Shown: one piece after another, positions 35,191 to 47,169 of the stretch | How the letters are laid out: every line of letters begins with the position of its first letter | How positions within the stretch are numbered: the stretch's first letter is position 1 | DNA from: Selaginella tamariscina | Taxonomy: Eukaryota > Streptophyta > Lycopodiopsida > Selaginellales > Selaginellaceae | Reading direction: 5' to 3' | Assembly: GCA_003024785.1 (NCBI GenBank) | Contig: PUQB01000321.1 | Span: 159,501-223,500, forward strand | Length of the DNA stretch: 64,000 bases | Position numbers and translations under genes: made by a program | Notes under the pieces: generated by a model | Database searches by the model: none | What the model was told of the DNA's origin: nothing | What the model saw: the letters and a program-made list of their open reading frames with translations, nothing else

Positions 35191-38100
35191 TTTCTTTACT
35201 TAATTAGAATTTTTATTGGAGGCCTCTAGTTAGTGTTGTTGCCGGTCACTTGGTTAATAAGAAATAAAGACTTGCTTTATTCCTTTATATTAAACGTTGT
35301 TGATGACCTTTGTCATCTAGTGCACAACAAGCAATTTGAGTTAACCTCAAATGCCTAATCAAACGCTTTTGTGTTTCTTTAATTGTTCCACATTTCCACA
35401 TATTACAGTATTATAGCTTCACATTTCTGTATTCCTCGGTGTTTCTCATTACTCCTTGACATAAGGGTCTGCTACTATACCTATCCCTCGTTAGTATATA
35501 GGTATGCCAGACTAAGTATAAGACTTTTATCGAAATCAAGCTCTTTTCCGATGTTAAAGTACTTCTCTCGAAACCCTATTCTTTGTAGACATGTCAATCT
35601 GGCCAGAGGCGACCACAGAGGCACATGGCTGTACACATGTATACAACAAGGTCATGCCAACTTGAAATTAACCTATCCACTTGATGTGTCATTGACATAA
35701 CTTCATTCCCAATGAGAATTAAATTCAGATCAAATCTACTACCAAGTGTATTAGCATTAATATTCACTTTCGCAACCTAGCTTGTACTTTTTCATAACAC
35801 CGACCAGTTCAGGGATCAGATAAGTTAACATAACTTTCTTACAAACTAATGTGGAAACTAGGAAATTCAACCCATCTCTAGTGCCTCAATAAACAATTTT
35901 AGATAACACGTCTCTTAATTGTCACGCTCATTGTACTCATTCCCCAAAGAGTACATCATATTAGATGCCGTTCAATACTTCCTAACTCTTTATCTCATAA
36001 GTTTAAAATACCAAATTTCAAAACTTAGTTTCCACGATAAGAGTCTCCCTGAATTCAGAATACTGCACGCCTTCATAACATTATATTCATGTTCAACTCT
36101 CAAACTGATTATGTAAATGTTTTCTCAACACTATACCAAGTATAGCATTTTCACTAATTGGAGCAATTAGTGTTTTGATAAATCTTTTTAAACTAATCCT
36201 TATTCTAAAACAATTGTAATTTCGATATTGATACTTTCGAATGATAATGATCATTTTAACATTCAAATCCTAAGCTTACCTAATTGTTATATAGCAGATA
36301 TAAACTTACAATTATATCAATCTATCGAAATGCTACAACTATAATATAACATGGTCTTAGTTTACATGAACCGAACTTGAGTTTTTGAGATGGACATATA
36401 ATGTTATGACAGTATTCCGAGGAACTTGTTCAGAGACTAAGAGGAATCATGAACTAGTGTCTGGTTCATCTAATTAATTTAGTAAGATATCAATCTCCAC
36501 ATAAATGTTATCATAACACTGAAGTGTTATATCAACTTCATGTTTTAGTCATACCTTATAATTCAATAGATCTCCCCAAACATGAATAAAATATCTAGTT
36601 TAGTACATCGAACTAAGATACATTATTCACTCTAGACACCTAGCAATCATCAACATACCACATTGCTCCTCAAGCAATGTATTGAGAAATCCTCATTTCT
36701 CAACTAACTTGAAAACACACTAAGGTAGTACCTTACTAAAGTGTTAAACTCAAGTCTGTTTGAGTCTTTATATTTTATTATTATGATCACCTTATGTGAT
36801 CATAACCAAGTTCCAATATTGAGCGCTCCAAACTCAATATTGAGGAGATATTATACCATACTTTGATAAGTCATTTATAATTCTTAAAAAGATTGTCACA
36901 AATACTTCCAAAGTCTAGAATATAAATATCTTAACAAATGAGATGATAAAAACCTCATATTTTTGTATTGGATATTGGACTATACGCTAGGAACCATGAA
37001 CTATGATCATCAAGAAGGGAGACCATCTTCTTAAGTTAATCACAAAACTCGATATCATATTTTCAAAAATATTGAACCAAACTTAAGAAACACCATTAAA
37101 CCTTAATAGAACTAACAACTAACCCAAGGAATACAATCAAAACTTGAGTCAATTTTTCGATATTTCAAAGGATTAAAGATACTTACTTTATAAGTTCTCG
37201 AAGTGCCCACATTTGCGACTATGATGCAAAGTCAAGAAACCGTCTTTTGAATAATCGTATTCGACTAAAAAATGATATCGATATTGAAAACCAACATCAA
37301 CTTCTAATTCTCATAGAATACTGACTCTCTGAGGAGGTACATGCACTTAAACCTCCAAAATGTATACCCGATTAGCTTCCGACTCATTTGACACCACCAC
37401 ACATAACTTATTCAACTTAGCAAGTTTCCTTAGTCAATAAGTAGAGTGGAGAATCCCAAATCATGCTCTTCTTAAGCAAGAAATCACCCTTGTTCAAGAG
37501 CTTATCCTCACATTATAAACAACATTTACAGATTTCAAGATTAAAGAGTTAACAATGAAAATGCACAAGTGTGTGCTGAAACCTTCACTATGCAAGTCCT
37601 TCATTACTCAGTAAACTGAAAATGTAAACATATGTTTCCAACATTACTCTTTTTGGTAGGTCATGCCATCTATCCAAAAGCTGCATTGATAAGAAAGCGG
37701 AATCCTTAAATTATTATCCCAAATCTCTCTCATGATGCCATATGAGATACACTTTAAATGAGTTAGCAGAGTTAGTTAACTTGAATATAGAGTGCGCGCT
37801 TACAACTAACTAAGGTTTCATGTTATACTTTATTCAAATTAGGTAACTTGAACTTAGTAAACTATTTCACCTAATGTTACTTGTAGCTAACGTCACCAAA
37901 ATATTGCGAATATCGGACAATACTTCGATTACATTGGATATTCGAACCAACTGCTTAACATATTCATCATATGTTAATATCCGACATTCCGTCGTATTAC
38001 AAGTTCAACACCATAGTCTGCTTCTAGAGTTATACTCTCGGAAATATGCACTATAATGAGAGCTTATTTTACACTTTTATGTCAAAATGTAGTGTTCACT

Positions 38101-38558
38101 CTTATGTTTGAATATGCCCTTCTCCCGAAGTCAAAGACGCACATTTAACATAAGCCTTTCCCCGTTTGAACACTATTATTGGACCCAATATTGAATCTTG
38201 ACCTAAGCCAAAACTCAATGGACACTATCTATTTTCAAATCATGTGTTATCCCAAATTCAAACACTTTTAAAGAAAAAGAAAATTTTCATTAATGTGTAA
38301 ACTTAGGATATCACAAGACCCAGACTTAGTTTGTAAGCTAAAACAAACTAACATGTCATGTCTTGTAGAAGTATATGGTAAAGTAACCTAGACGACCATA
38401 AGGTAAAGTAACTTGGCATACAACTTAGAAGTTGCCTTCCAAGTGCTACCTTCAACATTGGAGTCCATAACCCACACCCACTTATCAAGTAGATGTCTTT
38501 TGAAGAGTTATAGATCTCAGGACCAATCTCTACATAGAATTCAGATGTTAACTAAAAG
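35191..38558. other. Unassigned AT-rich region, probably retroelement debris
   Basis: No ORF longer than about 105 codons and no protein motif I can recognise on either strand. A short block near 35610-35650 (TGTACACATGTATACAA) resembles 32330-32360. It sits between LTR fragments of one family, so an eroded internal region is a fair guess. Confidence 0.4.
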
Positions 38559-40337
38559 TGTCATAGTTTTTACTATGACTCAACCCTTTACTTTGGACGT
38601 TGACTGTTGTTACCTACTGTACTATGTTGATAAACCCTATGTGTAGAAGAAATAGGCCCACTTAGTGCACTTGGATATCTAGTGATGGTCTGGCTGGGTG
38701 TCATTAGGTATTTGCAAGAAACTCTAGGCGAAGCTAGCACTTCCATCTAGAAAATTCTTACCTTGGTTTTCCGTGTCCCGGTTGGATTAATGGCTAGTTC
38801 CGGTGAGTTCGACATGTCGGATATGCTTAGAAATACGCCCAGGTTTGACAGGTTAGGGTTTAGGGGTCGATGGATAACTCACCAAGTATGTTCCCTCTGG
38901 GAATGAGATTTCAGTGCTAGCCCACTTATGTAAATAGGAAAACAGGGGGGGGGCTCTATCACATAAATAAGGTAGTATATAGGAGTGAGGGTTCCTGGGT
39001 TCATGACTGAGCTCGTTACTCTTCTCCCGGTGCAAGCTCTAGCTTGTGTCGTCAAGGCACAACCCTCTGTTGTGCCGCCCTAACTTTCAGATGCCAGGGG
39101 TACGTCCCACCTTCGGGGTAGCTTACCCTTAACGTTGGCGAATCCATGCCTGGGAGGTCTTATCGGAATGCATGTTCCAAGAGGCAAAGGTTGAGGCTTG
39201 TCTCCAGCCTCCTCCTCCACATCAAGCTAGGTGTAGCACTCGCGGCCAAGCAAGGCACATCTGTGTCCTTGTCCAACTGTGAGCGTGGGATCTTGTTTGA
39301 CAGGTTCATGTTACTTGGTTCCTGAGGGTTCATTGAGGGATTCTAGAGTCGGCATTTAGGAGCCACATTTGTGGCACTTGGTGCAACTCTTGAATCTAAG
39401 GGCTATGGCATGATAGCCCACATCGGGGAAGGCAGTGTCACATAGAGATGTGACACTGGGCTAAACGTCACATGGTACAACGCCTGAGGCATGCCCTTTA
39501 GGGTTATGTCATGGGATTGTCGCCAAGGGGTTGGATACTTTAACAAACAGACATGCTTGTGCTTGCACTAGGGTTCTAAGCCTTGGGCATCCGCTCAAGG
39601 GAGGTTAGGTCTCATAACTAGGTGTGCTTTGGCACACTTGGCTAGGGGAGTGTTCTCCTTGGAATTCAAGGGTTGAACAACCTAAACATGTTAGCAGGAG
39701 CCCTTTCGTGAGGCACTCGCAAGGTCATGTGCTTAGGGTTATCCCAACCCTAGCCTTAGGGAGTTTGCTTAGCAAAACACTCGTGTCCGTCTACGGCGCA
39801 CACTCGTGTCCTCACTAAGTACTAGCCCTAGTTCTAGGGTATAACTTGGCCACTCAAACCCTTAAGGGTTAGTCGTGGTTCAGGGTACCCCTTATTGCCC
39901 TAAAGGGGTTGTACTCCCAGATGAGGGTGATTCCTCAAGGGGTAAGTGACAATGCCTTAGCTCTGTCAAGGGGTATGTGTGGAACACACGTCTCCTTAAT
40001 GGGGGTTAGGGCATGAGCCTGTCTAGGTCTTCTAGGGCAAGACCCTAAGTCAACTAGGGTTATCCCTCAAGGGTTTTGGGGCAGACACTCTAGGGAGACT
40101 TAGGCTAAACCCTAAGTCAACTAGGGTTATCCCTCAAGGGTTTTGGGGGTAGATACTCTAGGGAGACTTGGGCTAAACCCTAAGTCTCTTGTCCACTTGG
40201 GCATTAGAGTCTAACCCTAGGGGTCGTTGGGGTTGTTCTGGGAAACTTAGCGTTGCTCACACAGGGTGATGACGCCAAATGGCCACCTGGCAGCCACGTG
40301 TTGCCACGTGTTGGCCCTTTGGGTTAAAACTTTGACA
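38559..40337 (+). mobile_element. Long LTR (about 1.78 kb), plus orientation
   Basis: Begins TGTCATAGTTTTTACTATG and ends AAAACTTTGACA, that is TG...CA. Rich in CCCTAA/TTAGGG-like words. A 67-bp tandem repeat lies at 40043-40177 (CCCTAAGTCAACTAGGG...). It is the inverted counterpart of 40440-42126. Confidence 0.75.
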
Positions 40338-40439
40338 AAAAGTGATACAGTACTTTAAGAATTTAAAATTAACTAAACCCCGAAACAACTACACTTTAGG
40401 CAGTCCTACTGACCATAGAGAATAGGCTCCAATACCAAT
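40338..40439. other. 102-bp loop between head-to-head LTRs, with a primer-binding site
   Basis: On the minus strand, directly after the LTR end CTCTAACA, the sequence reads ATTGGTATTGGAGCC. This agrees at 10 of 12 positions with the initiator-Met tRNA complement TGGTATCAGAGC used by many plant LTR elements. Next to the plus-strand LTR no comparable site is clear. Confidence 0.6.
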
Positions 40440-42126
40440 TGTTAGAGTTTTAACCTGAAGGGCCAACACGTGGCAACACGTAGTTGCTAAATGGCCATTC
40501 GACATCATCACCTTGTGTGAGCAACGCTAAGTCTTCCAAGATGACCTTAAAAGTCTGACTCAGATGCCTAGTTAAATAGAAGACTTAGAGTAATTCCCTA
40601 AGTCCCCTAGAATGACCATTTCCTGAACCCTAAAGGATAACCCGAGTAGACTTTAGGATCCTGTCCTAGTAGACCTAGACAAGCTCATGCCCTAACCCAC
40701 AAAGGAGATGTGTCTCACACATACCCCCGTGACAGAGCCAAGGCATCATCACTTGAAGAATCACCCTCATTTGGGAGTATAGCCCCTTTTGGGCGACAAG
40801 GGGTACCCTGAACCACGACTAACCCCAAGGGTTGAGTGGCCAAGTCATACCCTAGACCTAAGGTTAATACTTAGTGAAGACACGAGTGTGCACCATAGGT
40901 GAACACGAGTGTTCTGCTAAGCAAACTCCCTAAGGCTAGGTTTGAATAACCCTAAGTACATGACCTTGCGAGTGCTTCGCGAAAAGGCTCCTGCTGACAA
41001 GCTTAGGTTGTTCAACCCCTGAATTCCAAGGAAAACACTCCCCTAGCCAAGTGTGCCTAAGCACACTTAGTTACGAGACCTAACCTCCCTTGAGCAAATG
41101 CCCAAGGCTTAGCACCCTAGCGCGAGCACAAGCATGCCTGTTTGTCAGAGTATCCAACCCCTTAGCGACAAGCCCATGATACAACCCCAAAGGGTGTGCC
41201 TCGGGCGTTGTATCGTGTGACGTTTAGCCCAGTGTCACATCTCCATGTGACACTACCTTCCTCAATGTGGACTATCATGCCATAGCCCTTAGATTCAAGA
41301 GTTGCACCAAGTGCCACAAACGTGGCTCCTAAATGCCAATTCTAGAACCTCAACCCATCAAAAAAGATCCCATGCCCACGGTTGGACAAGGACACGAATG
41401 TGCCTTGCTTGGCCATGAGTGCTACACTTGGCTTGACGTGGAGGAGGAGGCTGGAGACAAGCCTTAACCTCTGCATCTTGAAATGTGTATTCCGACAAAA
41501 CCTCCCATGCATGGATTCACCAATGTTAAGGGTAAGCTACCCCGAAGGTGGGACGTACCCCTGTCATATGGAAGTTAGGGCGGCAACAGAGGGTTGTGCC
41601 TTAACGACACAATCTAGAGCTTGCACCGGAGAAGAGTAACGAGCTCAGTCATGAACCCAAGAACCCTCACTTCTACATACTCTACCTTATTTATGTGATG
41701 GAGCCCCCCCCTCTTTTCCTTGTGTAAGTGGGCTGGCACGAAATGCCAACCCCTTAGTTAATGAGATGAGTTTGCACACTAACCCCTACCCCTAAACCCT
41801 ACCCAAGGGGGGTGGAGGTTTTAGGGCATGGGTTAGGGGAACCCTAAGGTTAGGTCAGCCCTAGGGGTGTTCCTAACCCTATTTAACATGCCAAATCATC
41901 TTAACTAGGACGTCAAAATCAAGGGTGGATCTTATAAAAGGTAAGTGCTACCTTCGCTTAGAGTTTCTCGTGACATCTAAAGATAGCTGGCCAAACTACC
42001 CCTAAACACCTAAGTGCATTAAGCGAGGCTGTTTCTCACTACATCTAAGGTTCGTCAACATAGTATAATAGGTAACAACAATCAACCTCCAAAATAAAGG
42101 GTCGAGTCATAATAAAAACTATGACA
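40440..42126 (-). mobile_element. Long LTR (about 1.69 kb), minus orientation
   Basis: On the plus strand it runs from TGTTAGAGTTTTAACC to AAAACTATGACA. Its order of landmarks mirrors 38559-40337: GTTGCCACGTG block, ACCCTAAGT block, GTGTCACAT block, GGAGGAGG block and GGGTCGAGTCAT end. The pair forms a long inverted repeat. Confidence 0.75.
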
Positions 42127-42520
42127 ACTAAGCAAGGCTCAGATCCTAACTAAGCATTATATGTGCCCTTGACCAATTGTGCGTATTGGATCTTGGCAAG
42201 GTAGGTTCTCATTACCATGTTCTTTAAGGGTTAATAAAGGAGGATTCTAAATTTGGCATTGGTGAGGCACCTTCGTGGCATTAAATGTAACTCTTAAGTC
42301 TAAGGGGCTATGGCGAGATAGTTTACCTTTTGAGAAATAGTGTGACATGAACATGTGACACTAGACTAAATGACACATGATACAATGCCTCCTTTGAGGT
42401 TGTGTCATGGGTTTAAAGCCAAGGGGTCATATTAAGGTGCTAAGCCTTAGGCATCTACTCAAGGGAGGTTAGGTCTTATAAAAGGGTATACTAGTTAGCA
42501 CACTTAACTAAGGGTGTTCT
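42127..42520 (+). mobile_element. LTR fragment, plus orientation
   Basis: GGTTGTGTCATGG, GGGGCTATGGC, GTGACATGAACATGTGACAC and CTCAAGGGAGGTTAGGTCT match 39280-39660 in order, next to the right LTR. Confidence 0.6.
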
Positions 42521-42634
42521 CAGAGATGGTTTTAAAGAAGTTGCTAAGATATTTAACAAATGTATGTTACTAATTATATATGAATTGTTTAGTGTAACGA
42601 ATGTATAATGATAACTTCACATTGTTTAAATATA

Positions 42635-43724
42635 TAAAAATTCGGTTGGTTTGATATCCACTACATCCCCTTAATCTGATTGTTAAAATCTATAATGTCT
42701 TTTAATATCTGTGTTGTTATTTATAATATATGTGTGTGTGTATGATACATATCTAGAACAATAAATATATATCTCATATATGTTCATTGCATACATTATG
42801 TATAGCCACACATACAAACTATATGTCCACACACGCGCACGTAGTATGAGTGCTTGGTTGCTGGTGCTTAGTAAGAGGATTGAACAAATAAGATAATTAT
42901 ACACACATGCACAATAACATACTCAGACACACACATCTTTCTTCTACACTTGGAAAGAATATATATAGTGCATATATGATGTACATAGGCACACAATAAC
43001 ACACACATATCTTTCTCCTACATATAAACTCTTCCAAAGAAGTTTTATACACACACTCAGTTTTGTGTATTATCATAGAACTCTTATACTGAACACATAT
43101 TGGGAATGAACAGGCAATGTTGGGAATGGTACGGGCATTTGTGGTGGAGAGAACAACTGGATACACAGTTGCTCAGCAGCTGTACTTACCAGGGAACAAT
43201 GGACTATTCGGTGGTTACACAGCTCATCTGGTACGCTTCCCTTGTGCCATATCACTAATAATAATAACTATACATTTGATTTAAATAAAACTTAAAACTA
43301 TAATTCATCTATGATTCAGTGTACGGTAAGTTAAAAAGTTATATGCATATACCTATATATATATATATATATATTATGTGTGTGTGTGTGTGTGTGTGTG
43401 TGAATGTAGTATTTGTTACATGTTATATACTCATAAAATAATATTCAATGTCTTATACACAAATATACTCGATTTAAATACCAAGCGCGACTAAGTTCTT
43501 GCTTGTGAAGTTTTTAATCTTATCGAACCCAGTAAATTTGCAGCAAAGGTTTGGATCTCAACTACGAATTAAAAAATTAATCAAAATAACTAATATAAAT
43601 GCATATATACCTTGATTGTATACTCTATTACTGTATTTCTTAAGGCAAATAGTATTTACTATATGCCTATATTGTAAAAGCTTCATTTTTAAACTAAATC
43701 CAAGCACCGATGAAGTACATAATA
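42635..43724 (+). repeat. Right arm (E) of the inverted pair, outside the module
   Basis: Begins GGTTTGATATCCACTACATCC, the inverted tRNA-like word seen at 27503, and follows the D arm in reverse complement. It includes the exon-like segment at 43114-43219 and a (TG)n run near 43377-43401. Confidence 0.75.
43114..43219 (+). other. Exon-like segment in arm E
   Basis: Open in the frame MLGMVRAFVVERTTGYT then VAQQLYLPGNNGLFGGYTAH. AATGAACAG precedes it as a possible acceptor and GTACGC follows as a possible donor. The D counterpart has a deletion of about 9 bp and altered frame. The source gene is not recognised. Confidence 0.35.
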
Positions 43725-43909
43725 AATCACAGGTTATTTAAATTTTGAAAAGACTACCGTGGCGCTCTCTGAGTGGTTTCATCTCAATAACCTAAGTTTA
43801 CGAATTTCTTTATGTATTTAATTGTACATTGTTTCTCTAACAATTAAGTAATATCCGGAAGAATATTCCTTGGCTTCAGAGAATTCTAGACAGAACCCGC
43901 GAATTGAGT

Positions 43910-43919
43910 TATATAAAAG
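43910..43919 (+). promoter_or_regulatory. TATA box of the 59-aa ORF, copy E
   Basis: TATATAAAAG then GGGACTAGG, 35 bp before the ATG at 43954. The upstream word GAATTCTAGACAGAACCCG is shared with the other copies. Confidence 0.6.
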
Positions 43920-43953
43920 GGGACTAGGTATCTCAGTAAGAGCGAGAAACAAA

Positions 43954-44130
43954 ATGGGCAAGGCAAGTAAGAGGGCATTGGGCGCCAAAGAGATGGGGGC
44001 AGTGGAGGCACTTATCAAGCTCAGTAAGGATTCCGGCATACACAGGGTGTGTGGTCTCAAGTGGGCCAAAACCGGCAAGCGCTCTCCCCGCAAGCTCATC
44101 CCGTCGTATGCAGCTCTAATGGTAAACTAA
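43954..44130 (+). CDS. 58-aa basic protein of the repeat module, copy E
   Basis: Reads MGKASKRALGAKEMGAVEAL and on to SYAALMVN and TAA. It lacks exactly one codon (Met6) relative to copies B and D, so the indel keeps the frame. Relative to D the other differences are silent (CGT/CGC, CTC/CTA). The frame is open upstream of the ATG, but the TATA box lies inside that extension, so the start was placed at 43954. Confidence 0.5.
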   Translation: MGKASKRALGAKEMGAVEALIKLSKDSGIHRVCGLKWAKTGKRSPRKLIPSYAALMVN

Positions 44131-44849
44131 GCATGGCCTCCCACGCAAGAGAGAGAGGAGGGAGAGAGCGCCTCAAATTGCAATCAGCAAAGCCTCTCTA
44201 ATTGCTCGGTGTGTGCTCTCTAAGCCTCTCTAAGTGGGTAGGGAATCAGTCCGCCGGCATACCGGGTCTTTGGCGCGCCGGTGCGGGGGATATGGAACGG
44301 GTCTCGTCAATACGGAAAACAACGTGAATGGAATTGATAGAGTTACAATCAATCAGATCTTAAGAAGTCCAGGCACTTATCACAATCTGGAACGATTTGT
44401 ACGCGGTGGGGCGCTAGGGGTAGAGCCGCAACGAATGACCACAGCAACGGCAGACCCATCTATGTAGCTAGAGAAATTTTAGGTACTCGCATCTGAAAGT
44501 TCGAGGATAGAAATAAACATCGTGGAGTACTCGATAGACTCGGCAGCGAATCGACGGTGCTTCCCCCACCCGCCTCTCCACCATTCCCAGCCATTGGAGA
44601 GCATTGGATAATCGGCCTCGCGCTTCGGCCGGGACCGCGTCTAAGAAGCCCATTCGTGATCTGTCAGCCTTTCTAAGAAGATTCCAAGTGGGAATTGAGT
44701 CCATGGGAAGTGCGAGAGACGTTGTGAGTGGGTGCGTGATCTGTGATACCGTTGTATTATGCACCAATCCAATTTATATAATAACGAGGCGTGAGATGAA
44801 GTTTCTTCTTAACTCTATCTGTGCGTGTCTAATATATTTTTCTGTAACA

Positions 44850-44925
44850 TACTGTCTCATTGAGGAACATACACACGGATACGTATGTTACTGTCTCATT
44901 GAGGAACATACACACGGATACGTAC
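44850..44925. repeat. 39-bp tandem duplication
   Basis: The unit TACTGTCTCATTGAGGAACA with ACACGGATACGTA occurs twice, identical over about 36 bp, 39 bp apart. Confidence 0.95.
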
Positions 44926-44999
44926 ACATTCTTCAATGAATATGTGTTGACTAGGCGATAACAATCATTATCATGAATGGGTTTTTTTAATTGGGATGT

Positions 45000-46685
45000 A
45001 TGTGTGTGTGTGTGAAAACTAAATAAAGTTTTAATCTCTTGAAGATTTTGAGCTGATATTAGTTTTCAAATTTGAGTTAATAAGGTTGTTTTGTCAATAA
45101 TCGGTGCCCCTCCTTATGGGGCCTTCCGGATGAGGCTCTTCCTCCCGTCTTTCAGGCATCCACGGTCCTCTTGCCTTACCCTAGTGGGTGACGGTGACCT
45201 TGGGTTTCCTACCTTATGTCCTCGTAGCGTTGGCCATGCCGAACCTCTAGTTCTCGTCCCCATTGCTATCCACGTTGATTTTGTCCACCTTGAAATTCCT
45301 GCCTCCAGCACAGGCCTTCCCTCTCTTGGGGTTCTTCGGGGTCTCCTCCCGGGGTACTATTTAAACATGAGTTCAGTCTTTGGTGTGAGGGTTCATCGTA
45401 GCCGTCACTTTTGCCTATGTCGAGGGCTTCCATCTCCCTACCATCCATCCCACTCTATGTCATAGGTCATTGTCGCATCCAAGTGCTACTCATTCCCACA
45501 CGCTCCTACACCTGAAATAACATTCAGACATGCTGTGGGTTCTTCATACCTTTCTTCATTGTTTGCGGCTTGCGACCGCCTCTGCTACTGCTATGTTGAG
45601 TTTACTGCTTCTCAGAGGTTTAGCCATGTGTGTTTGTATCGTTTCCTTAGGTAGGTGAGGCAGGGGCTGATTGTGGCAACCAGGGTACCTCTTCATTAAC
45701 CTCTCTCGACCAGCCTGACGCATCCTCCTGGCCCAGTTGGCACTTGTTAATATCTAGTTGTTCAAACGAGTTAATCCAGCTCTCCGATCTCTCTTTCGGG
45801 CCACAACCCTGCTTGCTATGGTAAACTCCATTCGTGTGTAATTACTATCCCTCCATGGTCACCACAAATGGTTGTCGGGGACTCTGCATGCCAATGGTTC
45901 TATGAAGTCTTGGTGGTCACCAGGATGCTGTGGTAGCGTCCAGTCCCAGGGGTCCGCCTCGGTAAGTTGGACTTACCTCGGGAGCATTGGAAGGTGCTAA
46001 GATGGTCTTTACTCGAACGCTGTGAGGGTCTGTGTATAGGTTTCTCCTAGGCCAAGTGGTTTCACTTCCTGACTGTATATCGTTGGGTTAGGAGCAAGCA
46101 AGAGGAAGCAACTGGAGCAAGTGGTGGACAAAAGGAGTAAGTATACATATATTGCATGTTTAAGTACAAAGTTGCCCCAGAGAAGGTGGAGCAAGATACA
46201 AAGAAGAAGATGGACTAGAAGGACCCGACCCACTACAAGCCTTCATGCTTATATAATGGGTTGGCTAGTGCTAAACCCTAGGTACATGTGGCATGCTCCC
46301 ATTGGTTTGCCACCTTATGCTTATATAATGGGTTGGCTAGTGCTAACCCTAAGTACATGTGGCATGCTCCCATTGGTTTGCCGCCCATGCGTGTAGCATT
46401 TATATGCCTCTCTCATGTGTGTTGTCATGAGTACCTTGGTAATTGATGCCGACGATTGGATTTATGCTTGGGTTAAACACCGTTTAATAGTTGTTTGTCA
46501 TTAATCCGTACCTGTTGTACTTTCACTACTCGGCCGCTCCGTTCCATCGCTTGGTCATGTTGGCTGGCGGTTTGGCAGTGGTCAAACCACTGTCAACCGA
46601 AAAAAAAGAAGCTCGTTATATACTAGCCGCTCTAACCAACCCAAAAATATTCTTGAGTTTGCACCTAACACTTATCAAAGTTTGC
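45000..46685. other. Unassigned GC-richer block, repeat-like
   Basis: Composition changes sharply from the AT-rich left flank. The frame at 45091-45465 is open but has no motif I recognise. The 46245-46383 part is a 72-bp tandem duplication (ATGCTTATATAATGGGTTGG ... GGTTTGCC). Probably transposon-derived. Confidence 0.4.
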
Positions 46686-47169
46686 TCTGGACAAATATAG
46701 AAATATTCTTCCAACATCTCGAGTCCGCAGAAACCGGCTGCGGGAGTCCCTCTCGGCCGGGAGTCTTGTACATTGGCAGGATAGATTGGGATTTAGCCAT
46801 CAGCCATCAACTTTGGCGTCCATCGGTTCGTGTCAAGTCACTTCCATGGAGTTTTGGCCATTGCAATGTTAAGTTCTCTTCGTTGGTGTAAGTTTGCTGT
46901 TGATGCGATGCGGTTACTTCTCCAGCGCCGCAAATGCTGGCTGTTGGTGACATTCAAGGCATCCTTCATATCATGGAGATTCCGAGACGATTGAGAAGAA
47001 TGGTGCATCGAGAGGTAAGCTTTTGGATTATGTCTGTCTTCCGACGAGGCCTGTCCGTAACCTTGCAGAAGTCGATGGTGAGGATGTTGGATGTTGGATG
47101 TTGGAAGCAGAGAGGAGCAGCGAACTCAAGAGATCGAGAAGAGGCAAAACAGGAGACTGCTCAGAAGGT
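46686..47169 (+). pseudogene. WD-repeat axonemal dynein intermediate-chain-like fragment
   Basis: Two exon-like pieces. The first reads RPGVLYIGRIDWDLA then ISHQLWRPSVRVKS, like the WD-repeat segment of WDR63/DNAI3-type chains (GVLYxGRxDGxxDIWDxxH). The second starts after TTCTCCAG with LAVGDIQGILHIMEIPRRLR and ends at a donor (CGAGAG/GTAAGC, about 47012). A third possible exon (47071-47169) is Arg/Lys/Glu-rich. These proteins build inner-arm dynein of motile flagella, in plants only in sperm. Frames shift between pieces, and no start or stop of a complete gene is visible. Confidence 0.45.

Larger units (their letters stand above)
43725..44820 (+). repeat. 59-aa-ORF module, copy E
   Basis: Same order as copies A and B but with only one copy of the ORF 3' end plus GAGA tract. 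The tail ends CACCAATCCAATTTATATAA, as in A and B. Confidence 0.85.

Noticed and set aside
38937..38960. G-run near 38945 as a regulatory G-quadruplex
   Set aside because: A single G run inside an LTR; its counterpart near 41704 is a C run, so it is only the mirrored repeat.
45091..45465. Protein-coding gene of 124 codons
   Set aside because: No recognisable motif, overlapping open frames on both strands and repeat-like surroundings.
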